64,000 bases of DNA, from assembly GCA_965197825.1 (NCBI GenBank), contig CBDANW010000003.1:2232001-2296000 (forward strand). The letters run 5' to 3'. The notes under the pieces are model-generated. The model was not told where the DNA came from. It made no database searches and saw nothing but the letters and a program-made list of their open reading frames with translations. The stretch is from CBDANW01 sp965197825 (GTDB lineage Bacteria > Acidobacteriota > Vicinamibacteria > Marinacidobacterales > DATDRI01). Made by a program: the position numbers and the translations under genes. Of the stretch, positions 39,254 through 48,836 are shown piece after piece. The first letter of the stretch is position 1; each line of letters opens with the position of its first letter.

Positions 39254-40653
39254 GGTCAAGTCTTAATTTTCCTGTCAAATCTCCGTACGGTTTCCCGCGC
39301 TCGGTTAAGCTGCTGATTCCTCCGACGTGCCTTGCGGGAGAAGCTCGTTGCGAAGCTCCTCGACTTTCCTAGCGGCGAAGACATCCATCCTCACGCCGCG
39401 CCATTTGTTTGCGACGGCCAAGAGCACAGCGAACGAGAGTTTCATCGCGGCCTCCTCGGTGAAGAAGTGAGGAATGACCTTTGTGCGACGTTTGTGCTCT
39501 CCGAACGTGCGCTCAAGTAGATTCGACGTGCGAAGCCTTTTGTGATGCGCCGCAGGAAGGCGTAGCGCCTGAAGACACGCTTCGAGGGTCTCTTCCATGC
39601 ACTTCATCGCGCTCGGGAATCGTTGACGGTACCGAGCGATCACCTCCCGACCCTTCTTCAGCCCTTGCTCGTAGCTGTTCGCATGGAACGACTCAAGGAT
39701 GGCCGCCTTGAGTTCGTCGCGCACTTCCTTCGGAGCCTTGCCCAGGATGTTCTCGAGGCGGTGCTTCTGGCAACGTTGCTTGAGGCTTCGAGGGAAGACC
39801 TCTGCGATCGCTTTGAGCACTCCAGGATTCCCGTCCGTCACGATGAGCAACGGCTCCCTCATTCCTCGGGCCACCATCTCCTGCAAAAACCCCTTCCAGT
39901 TCTCGTAGGATTCTCGGTTGCCGACACCGATATGAAGAAGAACTCGCGTCCCATCAGCGCGATAGCCGGTCGCAACGAGGATGGGCTCTTTCCTCTCCGC
40001 TCCTTGGTGGTAGCGCAGGTACGTGCCGTCGAGCTCGAGATACAACAGCTTCTCGTTCGAGAGATCCCGTTTTCGAAACGCCTCGAAATCCTCCGACAGA
40101 CACCGTGTGACCCGGCTCACCACCGACTTCGAGACACCCGTGCCGCTCAGCACGTCCGCGAACGTCGCCTCAATGTCACGCGTCGACATCCCGTGGACGT
40201 ACATCCGCGCGATCAGTTCATCGAGTTTCTCGGTCCGGCTCACGTAGGCGTCGAGAATCTTTGACTGAAACACCTTCTCTGTTTCTCGTACCCGCGGCAC
40301 TTGCATCGTTACCGCTCCCTCGCCCGTGAGGACCCGATGCGACTCATACCCGTTGCGTCGTCCCTTCTCCTTCGTCGTTGCCGGAGCGTTCTCATAGTAG
40401 TTTCGACCCAACGCCTCCGTCACCTCGCGCTCCAACGCATATTGAAGCATCATCTGAGCTCCCGACCGGACGATCTCCGAGAGATTCATCTCCCCAAATA
40501 CCAGTTGTTCCTCGAACTGCTTGAGCAATCGCTGACTCGGTAGTACCTTTCCCATGATGTATGGTTCTCCTTTTCTGTCCCCATGACGGGGACGGGTTTG
40601 AGCTTGGGGAACCATACATCGTTTTTCTTTGACAGGAATCTTAAGACATCACC
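39254..40653 (-). mobile_element. Inner IS256-D element, complete
   Basis: 1400 bp with target duplication GGAGGATT (39246-39253, 40654-40661), inserted in reverse orientation into the transposase gene of an identical-length sibling. The ends share GTCTTAA and TTCCTGTCAAA. Confidence 0.94.
39305..40555 (-). CDS. IS256-D transposase (Mutator-like), intact
   Basis: 416 residues from MGKVLPSQ; the open frame extends 20 codons further but the upstream part is the element's end. Blocks: RREVT-like EREVTEALGRNYYENAP, GRRNGYESHRVLTGEGAVTM, Asp in LYLELDGTYLRYH, Asp in LIVTDGNPGVLKA, RCQKHRLENIL and Glu in TSNLLERTFGEHKRR. There is no internal stop, and the element has complete ends and target duplication, so it is probably active and can supply transposase to the split copy. 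Confidence 0.94.
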   Translation of the reverse strand: MGKVLPSQRLLKQFEEQLVFGEMNLSEIVRSGAQMMLQYALEREVTEALGRNYYENAPATTKEKGRRNGYESHRVLTGEGAVTMQVPRVRETEKVFQSKILDAYVSRTEKLDELIARMYVHGMSTRDIEATFADVLSGTGVSKSVVSRVTRCLSEDFEAFRKRDLSNEKLLYLELDGTYLRYHQGAERKEPILVATGYRADGTRVLLHIGVGNRESYENWKGFLQEMVARGMREPLLIVTDGNPGVLKAIAEVFPRSLKQRCQKHRLENILGKAPKEVRDELKAAILESFHANSYEQGLKKGREVIARYRQRFPSAMKCMEETLEACLQALRLPAAHHKRLRTSNLLERTFGEHKRRTKVIPHFFTEEAAMKLSFAVLLAVANKWRGVRMDVFAARKVEELRNELLPQGTSEESAA

Positions 40654-41443
40654 GGAGGATTTCGAGGCGTTTCGAAAACGGGATCTCTCGAACGAGAAGC
40701 TGTTGTATCTCGAGCTCGACGGCACGTACCTGCGCTACCACCAAGGAGCGGAGAGGAAAGAGCCCATCCTCGTTGCGACCGGCTATCGCGCTGATGGGAC
40801 GCGAGTTCTTCTTCATATCGGTGTCGGCAACCGAGAATCCTACGAGAACTGGAAGGGGTTCTTGCAGGAGATGGTGGCCCGAGGAATGAGGGAGCCGTTG
40901 CTCATCGTGACGGACGGGAATCCTGGAGTGCTCAAAGCGATCGCAGAGGTCTTCCCTCGAAGCCTCAAGCAACGTTGCCAGAAGCACCGCCTCGAGAACA
41001 TCCTGGGCAAGGCTCCGAAGGAAGTGCGCGACGAACTCAAGGCGGCCATCCTTGAGTCGTTCCATGCGAACAGCTACGAGCAAGGGCTGAAGAAGGGTCG
41101 GGAGGTGATCGCTCGGTACCGTCAACGATTCCCGAGCGCGATGAAGTGCATGGAAGAGACCCTCGAAGCGTGTCTTCAGGCGCTACTCCTTCCTGCGGCG
41201 CATCACAAAAGGCTTCGCACGTCGAATCTACTTGAGCGCACGTTCGGAGAGCACAAACGTCGCACAAAGGTCATTCCTCACTTCTTCACCGAGGAGGCCG
41301 CGATGAAACTCTCGTTCGCTGTGCTCTTGGCCGTCGCAAACAAATGGCGCGGCGTGAGGATGGATGTCTTCGCCGCTAGGAAAGTCGAGGAGCTTCGCAA
41401 CGAGCTTCTCCCGCAAGGCACGTCGGAGGAATCAGCAGCTTAA
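40654..41443 (+). pseudogene. Outer IS256-D transposase, 3' part
   Basis: From EDFEAFRKRDLSNEKLLYLE to the C-terminus GTSEESAA. It differs from the inner copy at very few codons (for example ALLLPAAHHK against ALRLPAAHHK). Confidence 0.92.
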
Positions 41444-41704
41444 CCGAGCGCGGGGAACCGTACGGAGATTTGACAGGAAAATTAAGACTTGACCCGCCAT
41501 TAAGTGTTGGTGAGATAACGCTAAAACTTTATCGCGCATTAAATTACAGCCAAGATTAGCGCTCGTGACCTTCGCTGTGCGCAAAACGGAGCGTAAGCGA
41601 CTTTTTTGCAAAGGGATGCGTACACATCACCAACAGCAAACAGCGCAAGCACCCTAACAGGCCGCGCCTACGGAGCACCGCGCCAGCCCTCGACCCTACC
41701 GCGT

Positions 41705-43633
41705 TTAAAACTGTATCGTACCGTGCATCATCGCCACGAACGACCATCGGTAGCCATGTACCATCCCGCGAGCAAGACTCATCTCAGGGCTAAGCACGAC
41801 ACGACCGCGAAAGGCGCGCAAGCCGTATCCGACCCGCGTATCCATACGCATGCCCAATACGTCCTGCGGTACCAAGTCGGTTGCGCCATGCTCCCACACA
41901 TGCTGCACGCCACTCACGGTCTCACCCCACGAGGGCGCCAGACTCACCGACAGGCCGCGCCCAACCATACCGGGATCGAAACGCAGCAACACGCCGACCC
42001 CCCACTCCCGGATCGTACCTTCGTGCATGGCCAACCGCCTGGCACGTCCTTCTGCGATCAACCCCGCAGGATGCTGGTAGCGCAGTCCGCCGCCGACTTC
42101 CAGGCCGGATCCGGTTTCGCCGTCGCCACCATCATGTCTCAGGCCCAGCTCTCCCCACGAAGTAATTGACTGACCGGAGGACAACACATGCATATGGCTG
42201 GCCTCGAGCCTGAGTCTGACCCGCCGCATATTCGCCGTCCCTGACTCAACACCCGCAACGTCCATTCGTGCCATGGCCCATTCTCCCGCCACTTGCACAC
42301 GTGTCCCCTCCCGCGCCAGCAACCGGCCGCTCACGCCAACCATGCTCGAGTTCAGCGTCGTGGGGCGTACGTTGTCCACGAATCGCAACTCTCCCCGTCC
42401 GTGACCGACTGTGGCCCACACGTTCAAGCTCGAGACGGACCAAGCCAAGTATGGATGAACGCCGGTCATTCGCAGCTCGTAGTCGCCGCTTATGTTGCCC
42501 GCATCGTAATCGAACGAGCCCATCGATCGAGAGACAGACACTCCCGCCAAAACAGTGGAGCTCAACTGCACGTCGGCTCCGGCATGTGCGGTGAATACGT
42601 CACCGCTCCAAGCAACGTTACGGCCACCGCCCACGTAACGGTAGTTACCGCAGCCCCACGTCGCCAAGCGCCCGGCACCATTCCCGTCGTCCGTCGATGT
42701 GACGAGAAGTAGTGAGTCGTCAAGCGCCTGCTTGACTGGCAGCGATGTCACGCCATGTGCAGGGGTGGTCAGCGCCGGAGAGAACGAAAGACCAACTGCT
42801 TGCTTCTCATATCTTGATATCACCTGTTCGATCCGACAGTCGGCGGCGAACGCCAGCGCCCTCCCGAGCTCTGGCAGGACGACGCGCTCGACCACCACAG
42901 GCTTTTTCTCGGGTTCCGGTTCAGGCTCGGGCTTAGGCTGGGGTTCCGGCTCTGGTTTAGGTTCCGGTTCCGGTTCCGGCTCCGGTTCCGGTTCCGGTTC
43001 CGGTTCCGGTTCCGGTTCCGGTTCCGGTTCAGGCTCGGGCTTAGGCTGGGGTTCCGGCTCTGGTTTAGGTTCCGGTTCCGGTTCCGGTTCAGGCTCGGGC
43101 TTAGGCTGGGGTTCCGGCTCTGGTTTAGGTTCCGGTTCCGGTTCCGGTTCAGGCTCGGGCTCTGGCCGCTTGTCATCGATGATCCGCACCGTCACCGAAG
43201 CAACACCGTGGAGGGATGGCGGGCAATTCGCGCGCTCGTCCCATACCTCGTGCGTAAATGTCACTACCTCGTTTTGATCGTCATCATCTGGCAGCGCGTG
43301 TATCGATACCCGTCGCCATGGTGTTGGACCTTCGCCGCTCGGGGCAAACTCCCATCCGACCGACGGTACCCAGGTGATCCCCTTGTCTTCCAGCATGCCG
43401 TCGATGTACACGACGCCATCGACCTGCACCCGGACCCACCACCCGTCTGCCGTTGGTTGCTCGGTGAGCCGTAGCCAATAGCTGGCTAATTCGCCCTCGT
43501 TAATCGTCAGAACGGGGGTCGACACCTCAACCTGTCCGGCCCATGTGAAGATCGGAGCGTCAGGCTGGGCATACGCGACGCCACCGGACACCATGACGGC
43601 TACGAAACTGCCACCGATCGTCGCTCGCTTCAA
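41705..43633 (-). CDS. Autotransporter-like outer-membrane protein with Pro-Glu linker
   Basis: 642 residues. A signal peptide ([20 protein letters not shown], cleavage after AYA near 22) precedes a beta-sandwich domain (about 30-155) with Calx-beta-like features ([23 protein letters not shown]). Then comes a linker of about 90 residues made of Pro-Glu and Pro-Lys pairs (about 157-245). From about 370 to the end is a beta-barrel of alternating strands ([41 protein letters not shown]) ending in Phe, as outer-membrane barrels do. This fits a type Va autotransporter whose passenger is very small. A charged PE linker probably spans the periplasm or peptidoglycan. The 3' end lies beside a MITE. 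No partner gene is visible. Confidence 0.85.
   Translation of the reverse strand: MKRATIGGSFVAVMVSGGVAYAQPDAPIFTWAGQVEVSTPVLTINEGELASYWLRLTEQPTADGWWVRVQVDGVVYIDGMLEDKGITWVPSVGWEFAPSGEGPTPWRRVSIHALPDDDDQNEVVTFTHEVWDERANCPPSLHGVASVTVRIIDDKRPEPEPEPEPEPEPKPEPEPQPKPEPEPEPEPEPKPEPEPQPKPEPEPEPEPEPEPEPEPEPEPEPEPEPKPEPEPQPKPEPEPEPEKKPVVVERVVLPELGRALAFAADCRIEQVISRYEKQAVGLSFSPALTTPAHGVTSLPVKQALDDSLLLVTSTDDGNGAGRLATWGCGNYRYVGGGRNVAWSGDVFTAHAGADVQLSSTVLAGVSVSRSMGSFDYDAGNISGDYELRMTGVHPYLAWSVSSLNVWATVGHGRGELRFVDNVRPTTLNSSMVGVSGRLLAREGTRVQVAGEWAMARMDVAGVESGTANMRRVRLRLEASHMHVLSSGQSITSWGELGLRHDGGDGETGSGLEVGGGLRYQHPAGLIAEGRARRLAMHEGTIREWGVGVLLRFDPGMVGRGLSVSLAPSWGETVSGVQHVWEHGATDLVPQDVLGMRMDTRVGYGLRAFRGRVVLSPEMSLARGMVHGYRWSFVAMMHGTIQF
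42913..43158 (-). repeat. In-frame hexamer repeat tract in the autotransporter linker
   Basis: Tandem GGTTCC/GGCTCC hexamers (Glu-Pro on the coding strand) with a 60-bp higher-order unit (GGCTCGGGCTTAGGCTGGGG, then GGTTTA and hexamers) present three times. Every unit is a multiple of three, so length change alters linker size and not the frame. Confidence 0.9.
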
Positions 43634-43688
43634 AACGTATGCTCCAGGCGCGCGCCATCAACCTTAAAGATGTGGTGCTTCTGCAATC

Positions 43689-44632
43689 AAGTGAACCGCG
43701 TCCTGTGCCAAAACTCGGCCCTTTTGAAATAGACCATAAATCAGCAACTTAGAGTCTGTGTTTTGCGACCGGGTCAAGGGCCGTGGGCTTTGCAATCGTC
43801 TGGCCCGAGGGTGTTATCTTCAGCTCCATGATGACCTACCACGTGCAATTCCTACTGCTCGTTCTGGCTGGCTGGGTCAACCGCCAGCAGCAGGATGTGA
43901 TCGACTACCTGCAAGAGGAGAACCGTGTGCTCCGAGCCGGGCTTCGGGGCAAGCGTCTCAAGCTCTCTGACGACGACCGGCGCAGGCTCGCCGTCAAGGC
44001 CCAGGCCTTGGGCCGCGAGGCACTGGCCCAGATTGCCTCCGTTGCCACACCCGCTACGCTGCTGCGCTGGTATCGCTACCTCATCGCAGCCAAGTACGAT
44101 GGCAGCAAGAACCGGAGTCTAGGCCGACCTCCCACGGCGAAGGACATTCGTGAGTTCATTGTACGCATGGCGCGGGAGAACCCGACGTGGGGATATACGC
44201 GCCTGCGGGGTGCACTCAAGAACCTCGGACATGAACTCGGACGCAACACCATCAAGAGGATCCTTGCCGAGCACGGTATCGCGCCTGCCCCGGAGCGGAG
44301 CAAGAGCATGCCGTGGAGCACCTTCCTCAAGGCTCATTGGGGCGCTATCGCTGCGGCAGACCTGTTCACCGTCGAAGTTGTGAACCCGTTCGGGCTCGTC
44401 CGCTACCATGTCCTGTTTGTCATTGATATCGTCACTCGCTGCGTGTGCATCGGTGGGATAAGCTCGGACCCAAACGGGGAGTGGATGAAGCAGGTGGCAA
44501 GAAACCTCACGGACATGTGGGATGGTTTCCTCCTTGGCAAACGGTACCTCATCCACGACCGGGACCCGCTATTCACCGAAGCGGTACGTGGGCTGTTGAG
44601 AGGTTCACGCGTGAAGCCCCTGCGCTTTCCCG
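43689..44632 (+). mobile_element. IS481-like-A element, left two-thirds
   Basis: The complete left end (TGTGCCAAAACTCGGCCC near 43708) and leader are followed by the transposase, which breaks off at 44632 where an IS256-E fragment begins. Confidence 0.85.
43828..44632 (+). pseudogene. IS481-like-A transposase, 3'-truncated but otherwise in frame
   Basis: MMTYHVQFLLLVLAGW through [27 protein letters not shown], Asp in AAADLFTVEV, Asp in IHDRDPLF and VKPLRFP. It is the only copy with an unbroken N-terminal two-thirds. The catalytic Glu and C-terminus are replaced by antisense IS256-E sequence. Confidence 0.9.
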
Positions 44633-44850
44633 GGATGTGTCCCGAGGTCCGTGGAAAAAGAACGGCGGCCTCCACTCCGTCATCAGAGTATCATATCAGG
44701 CGGTGGCCTCCGCGTGTTCGAGAACCTCGCTCAGACGTTGGTAGCCGTCGATGCGTCGTAGTTGAATCTGGCCAGAGGCGATAAGCCCAAACAGCAAAGC
44801 GACCGCGGACTCCTCACTGGAGAACGACGCTTGGGTTTTCGTCCGGCCCT
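44633..44850 (-). pseudogene. IS256-E transposase, C-terminal fragment
   Basis: Near-identical to 36413-36620, including the flank GGGATGTGTCCCGAGGTCCG, so both derive from one rearranged parent or share the element's right end. Confidence 0.8.
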
Positions 44851-44916
44851 CCGTGTCAACATCCCTGAGACACTCCGCCCCTTGAGATTAGTGTCGAGGG
44901 CAGAGGAGGGTCATGG

Positions 44917-45164
44917 ATGAATTTATTGACTGAGAAAGAGAACTCGGCGGGGTCGGAAGGAGCCAGTAGGGCGAGTGGAGATCACGCCGGCCGCGAGGCG
45001 ATGGTAGCGGATCCCGAAGTGAGTGAACGTCCGAAGCGTCGACGCTTCACAGCGGAGTACAAGCTGCGGATCGTTCGCGAAGCTGATGTCTGCAAGGGTG
45101 ACGGGGATATTGTCGCGCTTCTGCGTCGAGAGAGTTTGTACTCCTCACAGCTTTCGGCGTGGCA
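44917..45164 (+). pseudogene. IS3-C OrfA, 3'-truncated
   Basis: VSERPKRRRFTAEYKLRIVR and GDIVALLRRESLYSSQLSAW match IS3-family OrfA proteins that pair with OrfB of the 23-kb type. IS5 sequence starts at 45166. A GAGGAGGGTC box precedes the start. Confidence 0.75.
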
Positions 45165-45165
45165 C

Positions 45166-45826
45166 TGCCTTGGTGCACAACTCCGATAGAGGCCGAGAGC
45201 TCGCTTGGCCCCGACTCCCATCATCCGATCATCTCGCTATCAGGCATCCCGAGCGCCGTCATGGTGTTGAGAATCTTGCACCCGATCCTTGCCTCAACTC
45301 TCTGTGCCGCCAACCCTCTCGCTCGCATCGCTGAGCCCACGATAGCCTTGTAGCGATGGAACGTTGTCTCGACTTTGCTCCGTTTGCTGTAGCCCGATTC
45401 TGTGTGCCACTTTCGTTTGCCGAGCCGAGCTTGTGCTGCAATGTTGCGATTGCGCTGTCGGCTGCTCGCCGGCCCCGATGTGAGCAGGGCGCCCTTGCGC
45501 GGCGGTATCAGTACCCTCGGCGAGCGATGAGCGCTGTGATTCTCGATTGCCTCATAGACGCCGCCGGCGTCGTATGCGGTGTCAGCTCTGGCCGATGAGA
45601 TGGGACTGTCGATCTGTCCGACAAGCGATGCAACCCGCGATGAATCGCGGGCTCTTTTGCTCGTCAGCTCGCCGGCGACGACTTCGCCACTCTGCTCGTC
45701 GACACACAGATGGAGCTTGCGATAGTCCCTGCTCTTTTGTGCTCTGCGCAGCTGGCCGGCGTGGACAGCGAGACCGCTGCTGTCGATCAAGATGTGCAAC
45801 GGCGTCTTCTGCTTGTCTTGGTAGAA
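45166..45826 (-). pseudogene. IS5 copy 2, 5' half of transposase missing
   Basis: Right end TGCCTTGGTGCACAACTC and the C-terminal 200 codons (from FYQ-KTPLHILIDSSGL on, with all three DDE residues). It is joined at about 45827 to codon 10 of an IS256-A transposase. Confidence 0.9.
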
Positions 45827-46604
45827 GGGGAAGCAAACGCACTCGCCTACGGGCAAGGTAGTTGGCCAAGTCGGTCAGATACTGCTACCGATGATAGCTG
45901 GGATCGCGGCCACGAAGGCGGATCTGACGGAATGGGTGTACAAGCAAGGACTGACAGCTCTGCACCTACTGCTCAGAGAGGACGCCGAGGAGATCGCGGG
46001 GCTCAAGGGCAAGCACGAGAAGGAGCGAACTCATAACCACTGTGGGAGCACGAACGGAGAGCTGAGCTTCGGTGGTCGTCGCATCCAAGTGTCGCGACCT
46101 CGAGTTCGCTCGAAATCGGGCGAGGAGGCGTCGCTTCCACACTTCGAAGCCTTCCGCGAAGAAGACCCGCTTCCAGAGCGAGTGTTGAATCAGATCTTGG
46201 TGGGGGTATCGACCCGAAATTACGAATCGAGTCTGGACAAACCCGCGGCCAAGTTGAAGTCTCGTGGCACGAGTAAGAGTGCCGCCAGCCGTCACCTCGT
46301 GAGCCAGACGACTAAGAAGCCTGAGGAATACCTGTCTCGGCGGCTAGAGGAGTTCGAGCTTGCGGCACTGATGCTGGATGGCCTTGAGGTGGCCGGACAG
46401 ACCGTCGTCGTAACTCTCGGTATCACAATAGATGGAACGAAGGTGCCCCTGGGTATATGGCTGGGCTCGACGGAGAACTCTCGGGTGTGCACCGCGATGT
46501 TGCAGGACCTTCTCGAGCGAGGCTTGCGCGTCGATGAGTCGATTCTCTGCGTAGTGGACGGAGGCAAAGGCATCCGCAAGGCACTCGTCGACGTTTTGGG
46601 GGAT

Positions 46605-47868
46605 TGACCCTGCCCGGGTTTTGTGGACATCAACCGAGGCGCGACAATGCGCCTGGAGGCGTCCATGGGAGAACGACGACGCAGGAAGTTCACGGGGGAG
46701 TTCAAGAAGGAAGCGGTCCGGCTGTTCAGGGAGGGGCGAGCGCAGCATCGGCCAGGTCGCTAAGGAACTGGACCTGACGGAATCGGCCCTTCGAAACTGG
46801 GTGAAACAATACAAAGTTGATCACGGTGAAGGTCCACGCGAGGCTCTGACGACGGCGGAACGTGATGAGCTCCGTTCGCTACGGCGTCGAGTGCGTACGT
46901 TGGAGCAAGAGCGAGAAATATTAAAAAAGGCGGCGGCCTTCTTCACGAAGGAAAGCGAATGAGATTCAAATTCATTCACGCGGAGCGGGCCAACTACCCG
47001 GTGCGGGTGATGTGCCGAGTTCTGAGGGTATCGACCAGCGGCTACTACGCTCAGATGAAGCGCGCGCCCAGCAAGCGACAGTGTGAGGATGGGAAGCTGA
47101 AGCTGCGCATCCAAGCGATCCACGCCCATAGCCGTAGTACCTACGGCAGGGAGCGTGTACGTCGCCAGCTTGACGGGGAGAACGTCGAGGTAGGCAAGCA
47201 GCGAGTGGCACGGCTGATGCGTGAGATGGGCCTGCAGGGTCTGCCCAGCAAGCGTTTTCGCCGCACGACCGACAGCAAGCACGATCGCCCCATCGCACCC
47301 AACGTGCTCGGCCGGAACTTCGAAGCCGAACGACCGAACCAGTTCTGGGTGACGGACATAACCTACATCCGGACTTGGGAAGGCTGGCTCTACTTGGCGG
47401 TCATCCTCGATCTGTTCTCGCGTCGTGTCGTAGGCTGGGCGATGCAGCCCCACCTGCGCGCGGAGCTTGCTCTCGAGGCGCTTCACATGGCCTTGGGGCG
47501 CCGCCTGCCGGAAAGTGGCTTGGTGCATCATTCAGACCGTGGTACTCAATACGCGGCTGCGACCTACCAGGCCGTGCTCGATGAGTACGGCATCGTGTGC
47601 TCGATGAGCCGCAAGGGTGATTGCTGGGACAACGCCGTGACCGAGAGCTTCTTAGGCACGCTCAAGACCGAGCTCCTCCACCGATGTAGTTGGCCAACAC
47701 GACGTATGGCCAAAGACGCGGTCGCGAGCTACATCGAGGGGTTCTACAATCCGTATCGACTCCACTCGTCACTCGATTACAACAGCCCAATGGTGTTCGA
47801 ACGGATTCATGACCTCAAAACGGCTCATGCGAGATAATCAACCTGTCCACTTTTCCTGGGCAAGGTCA
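46605..47868 (+). mobile_element. IS3-A element, complete (1264 bp), inside IS256-A
   Basis: Ends TGACCCTGCCCGGG and the reverse of TGACCTTGCCCAGG. The host bases GA are repeated on both sides (GGGGAT before, GACCTC after). Exactly the same length as the copy at 52505-53768. OrfA is frameshifted by an extra G at about 46736 (run of four G). Confidence 0.92.
46959..47837 (+). CDS. IS3-A OrfB transposase
   Basis: 292 residues: HTH_21 region (RANYPVRVMCRVLRVS), Asp in WVTDITYIRT, Asp in HHSDRGTQY, Glu in NAVTESFLGTLK and a complete C-terminus (YNPYRLHSSLDYNSPMVFER). The ATG overlaps the end of OrfA. The A-AAA-AAG slip site precedes it, but the OrfA frame is broken upstream, so fusion protein cannot be made from this copy. 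Confidence 0.93.
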   Translation: MRFKFIHAERANYPVRVMCRVLRVSTSGYYAQMKRAPSKRQCEDGKLKLRIQAIHAHSRSTYGRERVRRQLDGENVEVGKQRVARLMREMGLQGLPSKRFRRTTDSKHDRPIAPNVLGRNFEAERPNQFWVTDITYIRTWEGWLYLAVILDLFSRRVVGWAMQPHLRAELALEALHMALGRRLPESGLVHHSDRGTQYAAATYQAVLDEYGIVCSMSRKGDCWDNAVTESFLGTLKTELLHRCSWPTRRMAKDAVASYIEGFYNPYRLHSSLDYNSPMVFERIHDLKTAHAR

Positions 47869-48424
47869 GACCTCGCGGTCATCCAAAGGTGCCAGATCCA
47901 TAAACTCCGGAATCTTCGCTCGTACCTTCCCAAGTCTCGTCACGCCTACGTGCTCCAGACGATGAAGGAAGCCTACAAGTGCAAGAGTGCCGACAAGGCG
48001 CGCAAGCGACTTCAGGCATTGGTGTCGTGGCTCGAGCGAAACGGCTACGACGAAGCTGCCGGAAGCCTTCGTGAAGGGATGGAAGAGACACTCACGGTCG
48101 TGAAGCTCGCGCTGCCCGCCTTACTTCGCCAGTCTCTTGCCACGACGAACGCCATTGAGAATCTCAACGGAACCATTCGCAGAGTATCGAGAAACGTCAA
48201 GCGTTGGAAGAGTCCTTCCATGGTTCGCCGATGGACCGCTCTTGGCGTCGTCACCGCGCAGAAAAAGTTCCGGCGTATCAAAGGCTATCGCCATATGGGC
48301 GCTCTCGTTCACGCGCTTAGAAGCAAACAAAAATCTCTTGACAGCGATGAGTCTGCTGCCTAAGAGTATTCACAGGTGCCGCCGCTACCCGACCAAATTC
48401 AACAGCGGCCGGGACATCCCCCTG

Positions 48425-48493
48425 TGGCAAAACTCGGCCTTTTTGAAATAGACTATAAATCAGTAACTTACTGTCTGTGTTAGCGACCGGGCC
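48425..48493 (+). repeat. R1 solo end of IS481-like-A, diverged
   Basis: TGTGGCAAAACTCGGCCT through TTAGCGACCGGGCCGG, with a few substitutions relative to the other R1 ends. It abuts the MITE at 48494. Confidence 0.75.
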
Positions 48494-48659
48494 GGTGCTT
48501 GCGCTGTTTGCTGTTGGTGATGTGTACGTATCCCATTTCAAAAGAAGCGCTTACGCTCCATTTAGCGCGCAGCGAAGGCCGCAGGCGCTATTTGCGATGT
48601 AATTTAATGCACTGTAAAGTTTTAGCGTCATCTCACCAACACTTAATGGCGGAAGCACC
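48494..48659. repeat. IS1-like MITE, full-length copy (166 bp)
   Basis: Imperfect inverted ends GGTGCTTGCGC...GTTGGTGATG and GGTGCTTCCGC...GTTGGTGAGATG with no coding capacity. The right end is shared with the IS1-like transposase remnant at 19037. Further end fragments lie at 29886, 48796, 54846 and 55245. 48660-48836 holds no gene. Confidence 0.8.
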
Positions 48660-48836
48660 ACGCACGGATTTCCTCCGTTTTGCTGGATCCTTGTAAGGGC
48701 GCAATAATCTGTGATGCCGAGAGGCGTTAAGCAGATGACGTTCGTCGGCACACGCAATCCGACTGAAACCAGCATCAAACACCTCTAGCGGCGACCAACA
48801 CTTAATGGCAGAAGCATCCGTTCCGACCATGGTCCT

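Larger units (their letters stand above)
38687..41494 (+). mobile_element. Outer IS256-D element, itself interrupted by IS256-D
   Basis: Ends GGTGATGTCTTAAG and the reverse of GGTCAAGTCTTAAT, flanked by exact 8-bp duplications CGCCATTA (38679-38686 and 41495-41502). Removing the inner element and its duplication leaves exactly 1400 bp, the same length as the inner copy. Confidence 0.93.
38671..41653. repeat. IS1-like MITE split by the IS256-D nest
   Basis: The first 16 bp (GGTGCTTCCGCCATTA, 38671-38686) and the remaining 151 bp (41503-41653) rejoin to a 167-bp element when the IS256-D insert and one copy of its CGCCATTA duplication are removed. That agrees with the 166-bp copy at 48494-48659. 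Confidence 0.85.
45827..48424 (+). pseudogene. IS256-A transposase split by IS3-A
   Basis: The 5' part (45830-46604) starts at KQTHSPTGKVVGQVGQILLP, lacking the first nine codons, and runs to ALVDVLGD. The 3' part (47869-48363) resumes DLAVIQRCQIHKL and ends KSLDSDESAA, followed by the right terminal repeat to 48424. At 48208-48210 this copy has AAG (Lys) where the other three have TAG, so it keeps the ancestral full-length C-terminus. Confidence 0.92.

Noticed and set aside
38687..41494. A composite transposon made from IS256-D copies.
   Set aside because: There is no cargo between two complete copies; the structure is one element inserted into another, shown by the 8-bp duplications.
42913..43158. 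A CRISPR-like array of short repeats.
   Set aside because: Units are contiguous hexamers and 60-mers with no unique spacers, and they encode a Pro-Glu linker in a continuous open frame with signal peptide and barrel.
42699..43277. A plus-strand frame rich in Gly-Ser repeats.
   Set aside because: It is the complement of the Pro-Glu repeat tract; the minus frame has the signal peptide and barrel.
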